Source: Thaumasiovibrio occultus
GTDB taxonomy: Bacteria; Pseudomonadota; Gammaproteobacteria; Enterobacterales; Vibrionaceae
Length of the DNA stretch: 64,000 nucleotides
Reading direction: 5' to 3'
NCBI GenBank assembly: GCA_019703815.1
Contig: AP023053.1
Span: 668,995 to 732,994 of the forward strand
Below, piece after piece: positions 39,709 to 47,914 of the stretch (positions within the stretch are counted from its first letter, which is position 1; every line of letters starts with the position of its first letter). The notes below the pieces were generated by a model. The model ran no database searches. It had not been told where the DNA came from and was given only the letters and a program-made list of their open reading frames with translations. Position numbers and translations under genes: made by a program.

Positions 39709-40782
39709 TCACATACCGAGGTAGGATTTCAATTGGCGCAATAACGCATAGGTACGCACTTTAGGCGTGTTACGGCGATATTCGATGATAGCCATAGGCT
39801 CAACGTGATTGGTAAAGGTGTGTTTGTAGCGCGCTTCGCCAGCGAGAAAATCGTAATGACTCAAACCGTGGTCGTAAGCACGCTGGATCAGCATGGCATG
39901 GGCAAGCAATCCGGGTTTGCGCTGACTATTGGCAAGTGTATAGTCAAACGCACTTAGATAAAACGCCATACCCTCGCCCGCAAGCAGGACGTACAGATAA
40001 CCGAGATCATGCTCACCTGCCGTTATCCGATACAGCGCCGTAAAGCGTTTCGCTGCGCCTTTGTTCGCGTCTTGTTGTAACAGATCGTAGTGAAAGCGGC
40101 GAAATACTTGATTGTGAAAGCCACTGTCTTCCCCCCAGCGTTGTTTGTGCAACGTCGCCATGGCATCAAAGTAGCGTGTTATCTGCTCACCGCTTTCTGC
40201 TCGGGTTAGCATTATCTCGCCCAGTTCCGCATATTTTTTGTGGCTGCGGCGGATCTGTGATCGCGCACTTTTCGACAAGGCTGATTCAAGGTTATCACTT
40301 TGCCACTTTGAAAAATCAGTGACATAAGAGGGCGCTTGCCACACTACCCGTTTAACGTAACCTTCTGTCACGCTCGGTTGTAACTCTGCGTTCGCCGCGC
40401 CCCATAACAGTCGATAGTGCGCCGGAAATGCCTCTAGCACTGCAGTTAGCATCTGTTGGCGAATTTGTGTGCGGTTGTCTTCTACCATTAAAAAGTCGTT
40501 ATGCTCCGGCCATATTTGATCGCGGCGCTTGTTACCGGTGCGCTGCACACCCAGCGTGTTGTCATGCTCGGAAATGAGGCCAATACCGACTCGTTGTTCT
40601 GGCTGGCCCACCATCACCGCTTCAACGACATAAACGCGATAGGCACAATGCTTCAGCCATTGGTTTATCCACGGCCATTGCAAAAAAGGCGATTGGCTAT
40701 GCTGTTGCAGCCGAACCCATAAACCTTGCAGCGCTGTTCGATCTTCAAATGGATATATCTTTACCTGTATGCCACCCATCAT
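39709..40782 (-). CDS. GNAT/FemAB-like acyltransferase
   Basis: 357 residues. Features fit the BioF2-like/FemAB-type acetyltransferase family (PF13480): SPFLQWPWINQWL near the start, the basic helix SKSARSQIRRSHKKYAELG, a central HKQRWGEDSGF, and the C-terminal GLLAHAMLIQRAYDHGLSHYDFLAGEARYKHTF. Such proteins often sit in exopolysaccharide loci and acylate sugars or lipid carriers. It is divergent from prsT, so a role in the same surface polysaccharide is likely but unproven. The start is ATG 40782 with gggagg about 5 bases upstream. Confidence 0.75.
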   Translation of the reverse strand: MMGGIQVKIYPFEDRTALQGLWVRLQQHSQSPFLQWPWINQWLKHCAYRVYVVEAVMVGQPEQRVGIGLISEHDNTLGVQRTGNKRRDQIWPEHNDFLMVEDNRTQIRQQMLTAVLEAFPAHYRLLWGAANAELQPSVTEGYVKRVVWQAPSYVTDFSKWQSDNLESALSKSARSQIRRSHKKYAELGEIMLTRAESGEQITRYFDAMATLHKQRWGEDSGFHNQVFRRFHYDLLQQDANKGAAKRFTALYRITAGEHDLGYLYVLLAGEGMAFYLSAFDYTLANSQRKPGLLAHAMLIQRAYDHGLSHYDFLAGEARYKHTFTNHVEPMAIIEYRRNTPKVRTYALLRQLKSYLGM

Positions 40783-40829
40783 CCCTCCCGCTTCTTGTCA
40801 CCATTTTTCTGGCGCGCTGTTTTTGAGGC

Positions 40830-40927
40830 CCTATTGTTCTTAGCATGTTTTCTTAATCACGTTTTCTTAACCGTGTTTTCTGAGCCATATTTGCTTAGTC
40901 ATGTTTACTTAGCCCCGTTTTTCTTAA
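40830..40927. repeat. Degenerate 14-bp tandem repeat
   Basis: Six to seven head-to-tail copies of a 14-base unit with approximate consensus catgttttcttagc, at 40844, 40858, 40872, 40886, 40900 and 40914, with a 13-base variant before them. They sit between the divergent acyltransferase and prsT genes. The period is not a multiple of three, so the array is not coding. Confidence 0.7.
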
Positions 40928-41086
40928 ATTGGTCTTTCTTTGCCTATTATTGTTCGCATACGCATCTCAATTTTCGTGACAATGCCGCAGTATCATCTCT
41001 TTTTTGAGTCATACGCAAACTAAGGTCTGCAACCAGATGTTGATCGTCTAATTTACTATTTGTAGTCAATTGCCGCCGAGGTCGAC

Positions 41087-43831
41087 ATGAAATTTCATCA
41101 CTATCCGCTAATTTTTACTTCCATTCTCACGCTTGCTGCGTGTGGCGGCCCTGATGCCGAAGAACATTTATCCCGCGCACAGCAATATCTTGACGCAGAC
41201 GATGAGAAAGCAGCGATCCTTGAACTGAAAAATGCGGTTCAGCAAGATGAAAATCTCACCGAAGCGCGATTACTCTTGGCCGACACTTACTGGTCAATGG
41301 GGCGCTATTTGGATGCAGAAAAAGAGTACAACAAGGCGGCAGCTGCTGCTCCTCTCACCGGTGATCGCCTCGCGCAATATGGACATACCCTTTACGCACT
41401 TGAAAAATACGATGCGCTGTTAGAGCTGAATCCGACCAACCGTGATACCGGCCAGAAAAACGCCGCACTATTAGCGATACAAGCGGCGGGAGCACTGCGT
41501 AAAAATGACAACGAGAATGCCCTTTCGCTCATTGCGCAGTCAGAGCAAGCCGGCATCTCACCATGGACCAATTACGCCAAAGCACTTGTCGCGTTTAACG
41601 ACGCCCAGCCAACAGAAGCCATTGCCCTGCTGGAGAATGCGATTGAAATGGACGATCGCGTCGGCGAGTTCTACATCATTAAAGGGCATATCGCGCGCAC
41701 TCAAGGCAACTATCCCTTGGCGATTGAGAGCTTTCAACAGCTCGCCGCGCTGCACAATAACAATCAGGTCAGTCAGTTGTTACTGGCTGAAGTCTACGTG
41801 CTCAATGGCGATTTTGATAAAGCCAAACCGATCGTTAAACAGCTTCTTTCGGTCGCGGACAATCACCCTTTACTGAATGCACTGCAAGCACAAATAGAAT
41901 TTCACGACGACAACATGAAAGAAGCGGTGCGCTTTGCTGATGCATCAATTAACAACAACGGTCGCTTTTTCTCAAATTACGCCATCGTCGCGATTGATGC
42001 GTTTCACAACAAAGATTTTCGCTACACCGTCGAATTGCTGACCCCATTTAAATCAGTGATCAAACCCAACACCCCGATATTTAAAACCTATCTTGCGGCT
42101 CTGATCGCCTCAGGCGAAAACCAACAAGCACTGAGCCTTTTAGATCAAACCAATCAAGAGCAAATTGAGCCAGAACTCTTATCCGATGCAGCGATGCTAT
42201 TGGCCGGCCAAGGTGAGACAGAATCGGCGTTAAGCCTAAGTCAGCGCGCAGCCGAAGTGGGTGATACCCAAGCCAATTTGCGCTTAGGTTTATTGCAGCT
42301 CAACAGTAACAACGCCGAAGGGGTCTCAACAGTCGAGAGCATTCTTGAAGCCGAGCCAGATAACGAAGCGGGTTACTATTTGTTGTTCGTTAACTACCTT
42401 CGTACCGGCGAAACCCAAGCGGCCGAAGACGTGGTCAAGCGCTGGTTAACGCAGCTTCCTGATAGCGTGCGCGGCAAAATGGCGCAAGGCTATATCTATC
42501 AGCAAAATGGCGATTTACGCCAAGCCAAGCAAGTGTTCTCCGATGTCGCCAAAATGCCGGAATACCATTTCCAAGCAACCTTACTACTCACTAATTTGGC
42601 GTTAACCCGTAACGACAACAAAGAGGCCTATCGCCTATCAACCGAGCTGGTGAGCACAGAGCCAAACAGCCCCATCGCCCTAGAACTGTTAGTCCGCACC
42701 GCCGTGGTTACCGAGCAAACTGCCGCCGCAGAGGGCTTGTTAACGAAGCACTTACCGAACGCGAAAAACAATCAGGTTTTCCTCGCGCTCGCTTCACTCT
42801 ACTTGCAAACCGGTAAGCCGCAAGAAGCCATCAACATCTTAAGCCGCGCCCCTTACGACGACGGTCGTGGCCACATTCATCAACTGTTAGGACGCCTCTA
42901 TGTTGTCAAACGAGATCTACCTCAAGCCATCCGTGAACTGGAGAAGTCAGTGGCGCTACAGCCTAACAATCAAGCCAGTCACTTGTTACTCATCGACGCA
43001 CTCATTAGTAACCAACAAACGGAAAAAGCACTGTCGAGTGTCCTCAATGCCAAACAGATTTTTCCAAACCACGATATGCTCAATCTACAACAAGCCCGGA
43101 TCTATCTAGCGACAGATACGCCTAACCAAGCGTTGAAAACCCTAGATTCCTTGTCAGATGAAGCAAAGGCTGGCGCGGCCTATTTGAGTTTGCGCGCAAC
43201 CGCGTTCGGTCAGCTAGGCAAATTTGATGATGCGGCGGAGTTACTGCAACAAAAGTACGATAGCCAACCGTCAGTGGCGAACTTAATCGAGCTGCTGAAA
43301 GTCGAGGCGAAAATATCAGGTAACCAAGCGATAGTTGCTCGTGCCGAAGCTGAACGCGCCAACGTTGATGCGCAGGAAGAAGTCCCGCTCAATCTGTTTA
43401 TTGCCGAACTCCTTATTGACGATAAACCCGGCGAGGCCATTGCACTGTACCAAGATGCGCTCAGTAAACAGCCCTCTAACGTCGTCGCGCTCAACAACTT
43501 GTCATGGCTTTTGATGGAGCAAAGTGAATTTGAATCTGCTTGTCGCTATGCCGAACGCGCCTTCTCGTTGATTAGCTTTTACAGTGAAATCCAAGACACC
43601 TATGGCTACTGCCTATTAAAGACAGGTAACTTGGAAGAAGGGTTACGCTTACTGAAGTCCGCCCACGAAGGGAATGACAAAAGCGCCGAGATTGCAATGC
43701 ACTACGCAGAAGCTCTCGCTACGAACGGGAACAAGCTAGCAGCACTGCAAGTTCTAAGCAGTATCGAAACCCCGGATGAAGAAGAGTCCGACAAAATTCG
43801 TCAACTCGAAGAACAGATCAGCCAGATGTGA
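41087..43831 (+). CDS. prsT: TPR-repeat lipoprotein PrsT of PEP-CTERM-type exopolysaccharide loci
   Basis: 914 residues. The signal ends in LTLAAC (Cys19), so it is a lipoprotein. Nearly the whole mature chain is TPR repeats: HLSRAQQYLDADDEKAAILELKNAVQQDENLTEARLLLADTYW at the start, and later GKMAQGYIYQQNGDLRQAKQVF, LLGRLYVVKRDLPQAIRELEKSVALQP and VALNNLSWLLMEQSEFESACRYAERAF. Length, lipobox and repeat opening match the PrsT family (TIGR02917). In such loci it probably acts as a periplasmic or outer-membrane scaffold for polysaccharide export. The vanZ-like gene overlaps its stop by 4 bases, indicating an operon. Confidence 0.87.
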   Translation: MKFHHYPLIFTSILTLAACGGPDAEEHLSRAQQYLDADDEKAAILELKNAVQQDENLTEARLLLADTYWSMGRYLDAEKEYNKAAAAAPLTGDRLAQYGHTLYALEKYDALLELNPTNRDTGQKNAALLAIQAAGALRKNDNENALSLIAQSEQAGISPWTNYAKALVAFNDAQPTEAIALLENAIEMDDRVGEFYIIKGHIARTQGNYPLAIESFQQLAALHNNNQVSQLLLAEVYVLNGDFDKAKPIVKQLLSVADNHPLLNALQAQIEFHDDNMKEAVRFADASINNNGRFFSNYAIVAIDAFHNKDFRYTVELLTPFKSVIKPNTPIFKTYLAALIASGENQQALSLLDQTNQEQIEPELLSDAAMLLAGQGETESALSLSQRAAEVGDTQANLRLGLLQLNSNNAEGVSTVESILEAEPDNEAGYYLLFVNYLRTGETQAAEDVVKRWLTQLPDSVRGKMAQGYIYQQNGDLRQAKQVFSDVAKMPEYHFQATLLLTNLALTRNDNKEAYRLSTELVSTEPNSPIALELLVRTAVVTEQTAAAEGLLTKHLPNAKNNQVFLALASLYLQTGKPQEAINILSRAPYDDGRGHIHQLLGRLYVVKRDLPQAIRELEKSVALQPNNQASHLLLIDALISNQQTEKALSSVLNAKQIFPNHDMLNLQQARIYLATDTPNQALKTLDSLSDEAKAGAAYLSLRATAFGQLGKFDDAAELLQQKYDSQPSVANLIELLKVEAKISGNQAIVARAEAERANVDAQEEVPLNLFIAELLIDDKPGEAIALYQDALSKQPSNVVALNNLSWLLMEQSEFESACRYAERAFSLISFYSEIQDTYGYCLLKTGNLEEGLRLLKSAHEGNDKSAEIAMHYAEALATNGNKLAALQVLSSIETPDEEESDKIRQLEEQISQM

Positions 43832-44244
43832 GCAAGATGAAGTTGGTTCGGAATATTGCGCTATTACTTATCGCAGGGATGCTTAGCGTTTGGCTATTTA
43901 CCTCTCCTGGGGTCTCAGCGTGGGAGCAAACTCACCTGAGACCCTTGGGAATACCGTTTTTAGACAAACTCGCCCACTTTTGTATCTTCTTCGCCCTAAC
44001 CTTTCTCGTCTTTCGGCTGTCACCGCCTTTTTGGCGTTACCACTCTCTGCTCAAATTTATGGCGGTCATTGCACTATTGGCAGAGCTTATCCAAGTCTTG
44101 GTGCCGGTACGAGAAGGTTCATTGCTCGACTTTGCTGCAAACCTGTTTGGTTGCTGGTGCTGCTACCGATTACTCGCCAAACGTGCACGGCTAATGCCAC
44201 ACGCCAACGCCCCTTTTACGAAGAGAACGCCTAATGACACCTAA
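43828..44244 (+). CDS. VanZ-like membrane protein
   Basis: 138 residues from GTG 43828, overlapping the prsT stop. Four hydrophobic segments, with the VanZ-type pieces FLDKLAHFCIFFALTFLVF, LAELIQVLVPVREGSLLDFAANLFG. VanZ-like proteins are common next to exosortase and polysaccharide genes; their function there is unknown. Its last 11 bases overlap the sulfotransferase gene, so the three genes form one unit. Confidence 0.82.
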   Translation: MSKMKLVRNIALLLIAGMLSVWLFTSPGVSAWEQTHLRPLGIPFLDKLAHFCIFFALTFLVFRLSPPFWRYHSLLKFMAVIALLAELIQVLVPVREGSLLDFAANLFGCWCCYRLLAKRARLMPHANAPFTKRTPNDT

Positions 44245-45067
44245 CAACTTTGCTTTTATTGTTGGCGCACAAAAATCAGGTACCACATCGCTTGCGCGCG
44301 CCTTAAATGACAATCCCGCTATCTGCTTATCTCATCCTAAAGAGTCCGATTATTTCAGTGGTAATTATCACAAAGGCGAAGATTGGTATCTGAGTCTATT
44401 TGATGCCTCCCCTTCGCAGATCCGTCTCGATGCGTCGACCAGTTACGCCCAGCGCCCACTGTCCAAAGAGGCTATTGATGTCTGCACAAATCGAGTGGCG
44501 TTTAACGGCGTACCAGAGCGGATCTATCAATTCTGCCCTACCGCGAGGATCATCTATTTAGTGCGCGAGCCTGCGCTGCGCACCTACTCCCATTATTGGC
44601 ATAACACCAAATATGGCCGCGAGCATCGCCATTTCCAACAAGCATTAGAACACGATTGCTTCTACACCGAGGTCAGCCAGTATTATCAGCAAATCTTGCC
44701 ATACTATGAACTGTTTAGCCCCGAGCAAATTCTGATCGTTCGCTTTGAGGACTTAATCTGCCAGCAACAAGAAGTGATTGCGCAATGCGAACGTCATTTA
44801 GGCGTGCCAGCTTTTGACCGTCAAACCCTTCGCAATGAAAACAAGAGCTTTCAATACAATAGGTTTGGTCAAATGCTAATCTCCAATCCGCTCACAAAAA
44901 ATCTGGATAGATTATTACCCAACCAAATGACCCAAGGCCTAAAACGTTGGCTAAAGAAAACCCCGCCTGCGCTGCCACACCAAGAGCGCCTTGCACTCAA
45001 CCAACGCTTCGCCGAAGACAACAGTTTGTTTAAGCAGTTAACCGGCACCGCCTATTGGCAAGAATGA
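44234..45067 (+). CDS. Sulfotransferase-family protein (second)
   Basis: 277 residues. The PAPS loop FIVGAQKSGTTSLARALNDNP and the downstream RIIYLVREPALRTYSHYWH place it in the P-loop sulfotransferase family, of the type with HPKESDYFSGNY near residue 35. It is translationally coupled to the vanZ-like gene. It probably sulfates the polysaccharide or a glycoconjugate made by this locus. It is the last gene before the cassette cluster. Confidence 0.85.
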   Translation: MTPNNFAFIVGAQKSGTTSLARALNDNPAICLSHPKESDYFSGNYHKGEDWYLSLFDASPSQIRLDASTSYAQRPLSKEAIDVCTNRVAFNGVPERIYQFCPTARIIYLVREPALRTYSHYWHNTKYGREHRHFQQALEHDCFYTEVSQYYQQILPYYELFSPEQILIVRFEDLICQQQEVIAQCERHLGVPAFDRQTLRNENKSFQYNRFGQMLISNPLTKNLDRLLPNQMTQGLKRWLKKTPPALPHQERLALNQRFAEDNSLFKQLTGTAYWQE

Positions 45068-45616
45068 TCGCGTTGCAAAGAAACGTTTTTAAAGCACGAT
45101 TGCAATTAACCCGTTCTTTGTCTCTAGCATCGGCAAACGATATAGAATGTACGATTGTAAATAGTCTAATCGCTTACATTAAAGATTGTCCGTTTCTTAA
45201 TATTTAAATATGACTATATTTTCTAAAAGTCATGTAACTACAAGAAGTATGGATTAGCTAATCGGGCTGGAAACACAATACACATTTCTTCAAGAAACCG
45301 TTTGAAAATGGGACTTTCAGGATCACGCCCCCCTTTTAGCAATGTTCATTTATACAGTCATATTTGAGATTTGCCGATTTCAAGGAAGAGTACGGGATTT
45401 TCATGCGCGTTTATTTCTGCGCATTATCTCATTTTTTACTACATAAGAGTCAGTTACGTTACTGCGGATTGAGATAGCAGGCTTGAAAACGCGCATGCGC
45501 ACTTTTCTGGGTAGTGTATTTGAGGTTAAGGTGATAACTTTGTTGTAATACAATTAGTTAACGATGCGCGCTTTTACTGGTCTAATGAGATAAACGCGCA
45601 TGCACGCTAATAAGCT
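45068..45616. other. AT-rich left border of the cassette cluster, with inverted repeats
   Basis: About 550 bases without a convincing gene. It carries several copies of a cgcgcat core: 45402-45413 is the exact reverse complement of 45591-45602, and 45426-45433 of 45584-45591. gcgcatgcgcacttttctgg (45491-45510) is echoed directly by gatgcgcgcttttactgg (45563-45580). There is no integron integrase gene here. Confidence 0.55.
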
Positions 45617-45914
45617 GTTACGTGCTTATAGAGAATGAGCGATGAATAATCTAACAACTATTTTGATTGAGCTTTTATGCTATATCACAGTTGAGCCTGA
45701 AGGCGGCTATGATCCGGATGATACAGCAGACCTACAAATAAATTCATGGCAAACTCTTATTCACGATTTAAATGAAGAAGAGGAAAAACTTATTAAAGTA
45801 GCTGCACAATCAAAGTTAGAGTCTTTGTCAGGTACTAATGCACCAACTCCAGAACAAGAGCAACTTATTGGAGTCTTAAGGGCTTTTGTATGTGGGGAGC
45901 TTCAGTAAATATGC
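45617..45914 (+). mobile_element. Gene cassette A (integron-type)
   Basis: A core-like gttacgt at 45617 opens the unit; its inverse partner at 45915 is acataac, which would pair with gttatgt (one mismatch). It contains one ORF in cassette orientation and is followed by an attC site. Confidence 0.6.
45642..45908 (+). CDS. Cassette-borne small acidic protein
   Basis: 88 residues, acidic and mostly helical: ILIELLCYITVEPEGGYDPDDTADLQINSWQTLIHDLNEEEEKL then PTPEQEQLIGVLRAFVCGEL. The start is ATG 45642 after gaatgagcg. Its stop lies 7 bases before attC, the usual tight fit of cassette genes. No family was recognised. Confidence 0.65.
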   Translation: MNNLTTILIELLCYITVEPEGGYDPDDTADLQINSWQTLIHDLNEEEEKLIKVAAQSKLESLSGTNAPTPEQEQLIGVLRAFVCGELQ

Positions 45915-46017
45915 ACATAACAAGTAGCGGCAACGGACTTGTGAACCTGTCACTTGTTTTGCATAAAACCCGCAAAACAAGCGCCAGTTATACAAGCCGC
46001 TGCGCTAGGCGTTAAGT
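45915..46017 (+). repeat. attC site between cassettes A and B
   Basis: About 103 bases. Inverse core acataac (45915-45921), inner arms agcggc/gccgct, a central hairpin cttgttttgc/gcaaaacaag and the core gttaagt (46011-46017). This is the architecture and size of VCR-like integron recombination sites. Confidence 0.82.
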
Positions 46018-46081
46018 GTTCATTGCGCCAAATGCTTTAGTCGATACCCTAGTTCAACGTATAAAAAATATGGAGTTGTAC

Positions 46082-46546
46082 ATGGAAAAGGTTCTATTCT
46101 TAATGCTTGGCTTTGTTTTAGCATTTATACCTAAATGGCTAGATCGTAAACGTAAAATTAAAGCACACTGGCAGGCAATAACCGCGGAAGTCTCAAGAAT
46201 TGAAGCTAAGACTGATATGTTTCTGAATGATGGTATTCAATCACCTCTCTACAGACTGCCAGTAAAGTGTTATGAAACATCTTTTTCGATGCTATTAACC
46301 GAAGGAGTGGTTACGCAGTCAGAAGTACATGCCTTAGAAAATTTTTATGATTTAGTTCAAGATATTAACCGAGGGCTAGATCAAGTGTCAGTTGCATGTG
46401 CTGGTGATAACGAGCATGGTATAGCTGTTGAGTCAAACCGTAATTTCGGTAAAGTAAGAGAGCTGGTAAGTGGAGAAAAAGCACTCATCAATAACGTTAA
46501 GTTAATAGTTGAAGCTAAATCAGCACTTTCACTCGTCCGTTATTGA
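46082..46546 (+). CDS. Cassette-borne one-helix membrane protein
   Basis: The start ATG 46082 is chosen from ggag six bases upstream; the frame is open back to GTG 46016, which lies inside the core site. 154 residues: an N-terminal membrane helix VLFLMLGFVLAFIPKWL, a basic stretch DRKRKIKAH, then a cytoplasmic helical domain with ITAEVSRIEAKTDMF and FYDLVQDINRGLDQV. It resembles other small membrane proteins of chromosomal integrons, but no family was recognised. The stop is two bases before the inverse core acttaac. Confidence 0.68.
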   Translation: MEKVLFLMLGFVLAFIPKWLDRKRKIKAHWQAITAEVSRIEAKTDMFLNDGIQSPLYRLPVKCYETSFSMLLTEGVVTQSEVHALENFYDLVQDINRGLDQVSVACAGDNEHGIAVESNRNFGKVRELVSGEKALINNVKLIVEAKSALSLVRY

Positions 46547-46548
46547 AC

Positions 46549-46562
46549 ACTTAACGCGGCTA
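46549..46562 (+). repeat. Left part of an interrupted attC site
   Basis: acttaac (46549-46555) is the exact complement of the core gttaagt that opens cassette B, so it is that cassette's inverse core. It continues gcggcta and then the insertion sequence begins. Confidence 0.7.
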
Positions 46563-46677
46563 CATGGATCCCCTCGGTTGTCAAACATCCGCTAAACTTC
46601 AGTTGATGGGTTGTGGACTGCCGCTCTACATACGGCCTTTTATCGACTCACGTCGTGGCCCTGATGACGTTACGCGG

Positions 46678-46740
46678 TTGCGGTGCCTCATTCGTTAGAA
46701 GGCATCTGTTGTGCCCGCCGCATTAACAGGCTATCCGCAA
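46678..46740 (-). ncRNA. Predicted seekRNA/bridge-RNA target loop
   Basis: Plus-strand view: outer stem ttgcgg (46678-46683) with ccgcaa (46735-46740) and gcct (46685-46688) with aggc (46728-46731). Inner hairpin ggca (46701-46704) with tgcc (46712-46715). The two unpaired arms between the stems hold tcattcgtta (46688-46697), identical to the right flank of the insertion at 47909-47918, and gccgcattaa (46717-46726), the reverse complement of the left flank ttaacgcggc (46551-46560) except for one base that allows a G-U pair in RNA. Read as minus-strand RNA, one arm pairs with each DNA strand. The RNA itself is predicted, not shown. Confidence 0.65.
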
Positions 46741-46810
46741 ATGGTCTGAACCTATCTCCATCATTAGCGTCTGCAATGACCCGGTTGGTGGTATTTCTGC
46801 GTCGTCAGTA

Positions 46811-47839
46811 TTAACTGGCGGCGTAGTCTTGGTACTCGGTTTGGTTGTGTAATAGAGACCAAATAATGCGCGCATTTTTGGCCGCGAGTGCAACGATAGC
46901 ACGGTTCATTCCTCGCCCTGCTAAAAGCTCGCGGCACCATGTACTTAACTTATCTTCTTTCTCCCCAAGATTGGTTATCACTGCTCGAGCGCCGTGCACA
47001 AGCAATGTTCGTAGATATTTATCACCACGTTTACTGATCCGTCCCAGCCTTGGCTTGCCGCCAGTGGAATACTGCTTAGGCACCAAGCCTAACCACGCTG
47101 CGAAATCTCGGCTTTTATCAAATTGGTCGCCTTTACCGATAGCCGCAATAATGGCCGTCGCTGTTTGAGGTCCCACACCTCTGACTTTATGAATACGCTG
47201 CGCCTGCGGACTGGCAGAGAGAACGAGTTCAAAGCTCTGCTCCGTTTCATCGATACGTTGGTTAAGCGCGTGTAGGTGTTGGTAACCATCAGCCACGATA
47301 GCTCGGGCAATATCGGGTAACTCATTGTCGGCATCTTCAAGGTACTCTGGGATCATTCTCTGCACAGCAGCTCGTCCAACGGGCATGATAAGACCGAACT
47401 CTGCCAGCATAGCGCGTAGGCGATTGATGAGTGCTGTTCGTTCACGCACCCAATGTTCGCGCATTCGATGTATCGCTAAGATGGCTTGCCGCTCTGGTGA
47501 TTTAATCGGGATAAATCGCGTGTTGGGACGTTGCACTGCCTCGCAAATCGCCACGGCGTCATTGAGATCATTTTTGCCTTTGGTACGGTAAGGCGTAACG
47601 TATTTGGCGGCTATGATCCGAGCGTCGTGTCCGAGCTTATTGAACTGACGCGCCCAGTGATGCGAGCCGCTGCAGGCTTCGATACCGATACGTGAAGTCG
47701 GCAGCTGCGCAACGGTAGCCAGTAGCTTGGCGCGCGAAACGGCTTTATGAAGGATGACCTTGCCATTCGCGTCAACGGCATGAAGTGTGAAATGGTGCTT
47801 TGCCAGGTCAACACCACAAAAACAAAGTAGCTGAGACAT
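46811..47839 (-). CDS. IS110-family transposase (DEDD)
   Basis: 342 residues from ATG 47839, chosen for aggagg five bases upstream (an in-frame start at 47854 is possible). The N-terminal DEDD/RuvC-like domain has CGVDLAKHHFTLHAVD, SRIGIEACSGSHHWAR and GKNDLNDAVAICEA. The C-terminal Transposase_20 domain has the helix-hairpin-helix IHKVRGVGPQTATAIIAAIG, then DFAAWLGLVPKQYSTGGKPRLGRISKRGD and the Ser-containing C-terminal part. It has no stops or frameshifts and is probably functional. In this family the enzyme acts with an RNA guide encoded at the element's end. Confidence 0.93.
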   Translation of the reverse strand: MSQLLCFCGVDLAKHHFTLHAVDANGKVILHKAVSRAKLLATVAQLPTSRIGIEACSGSHHWARQFNKLGHDARIIAAKYVTPYRTKGKNDLNDAVAICEAVQRPNTRFIPIKSPERQAILAIHRMREHWVRERTALINRLRAMLAEFGLIMPVGRAAVQRMIPEYLEDADNELPDIARAIVADGYQHLHALNQRIDETEQSFELVLSASPQAQRIHKVRGVGPQTATAIIAAIGKGDQFDKSRDFAAWLGLVPKQYSTGGKPRLGRISKRGDKYLRTLLVHGARAVITNLGEKEDKLSTWCRELLAGRGMNRAIVALAAKNARIIWSLLHNQTEYQDYAAS

Positions 47840-47914
47840 GGAAACCTCCTGCATTTTCTTACCGCGATCACCTAAGTGTGGCAGATCGGTATATAGAGGG
47901 GAACCATGTCATTC

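Larger units (their letters stand above)
46563..47908 (-). mobile_element. IS110/IS1111-family insertion sequence between cassettes B and C
   Basis: About 1.35 kb. The ends carry inverted repeats: catggatcccctc (46563-46575) and the complement of gaggggaaccatg (47896-47908), 12 of 13 matching. One intact DEDD transposase gene fills most of it. About 250 non-coding bases lie downstream of the transposase and only about 55 upstream, the arrangement of the IS1111 branch. It is inserted between the inverse core of one cassette and the core of the next, as expected for the attC-targeting IS1111 group. No target duplication is seen. The exact outer borders could shift by a few bases. Confidence 0.85.

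Noticed and set aside
40844-40927. CRISPR array
   Set aside because: The units are 14 bases, degenerate and directly adjacent, with no spacers and no cas genes.
40726-41007. 93-codon hydrophobic ORF on the plus strand
   Set aside because: It runs through the 14-bp tandem repeat and antisense to the start of the acyltransferase gene; no binding site.
40783-41086. Sigma-54 promoter for prsT or the divergent gene, as expected for PrsR
   Set aside because: No tggcac-N5-ttgc-like element was found on either strand here, nor in front of the divergent polysaccharide operons at 56037-56165.
45561-45623. A further attC site left of cassette A
   Set aside because: There is a core-like gttacgt and nearby inverted repeats, but the arms do not have attC spacing or pairing.
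46671-46697. acgcgg near the guide region, in direct orientation to the left flank of the insertion sequence
   Set aside because: Only a short, mismatched direct match (8 of 11). The inverted match at 46717-46726 is longer, sits in the loop and has the strand orientation expected for the second guide.
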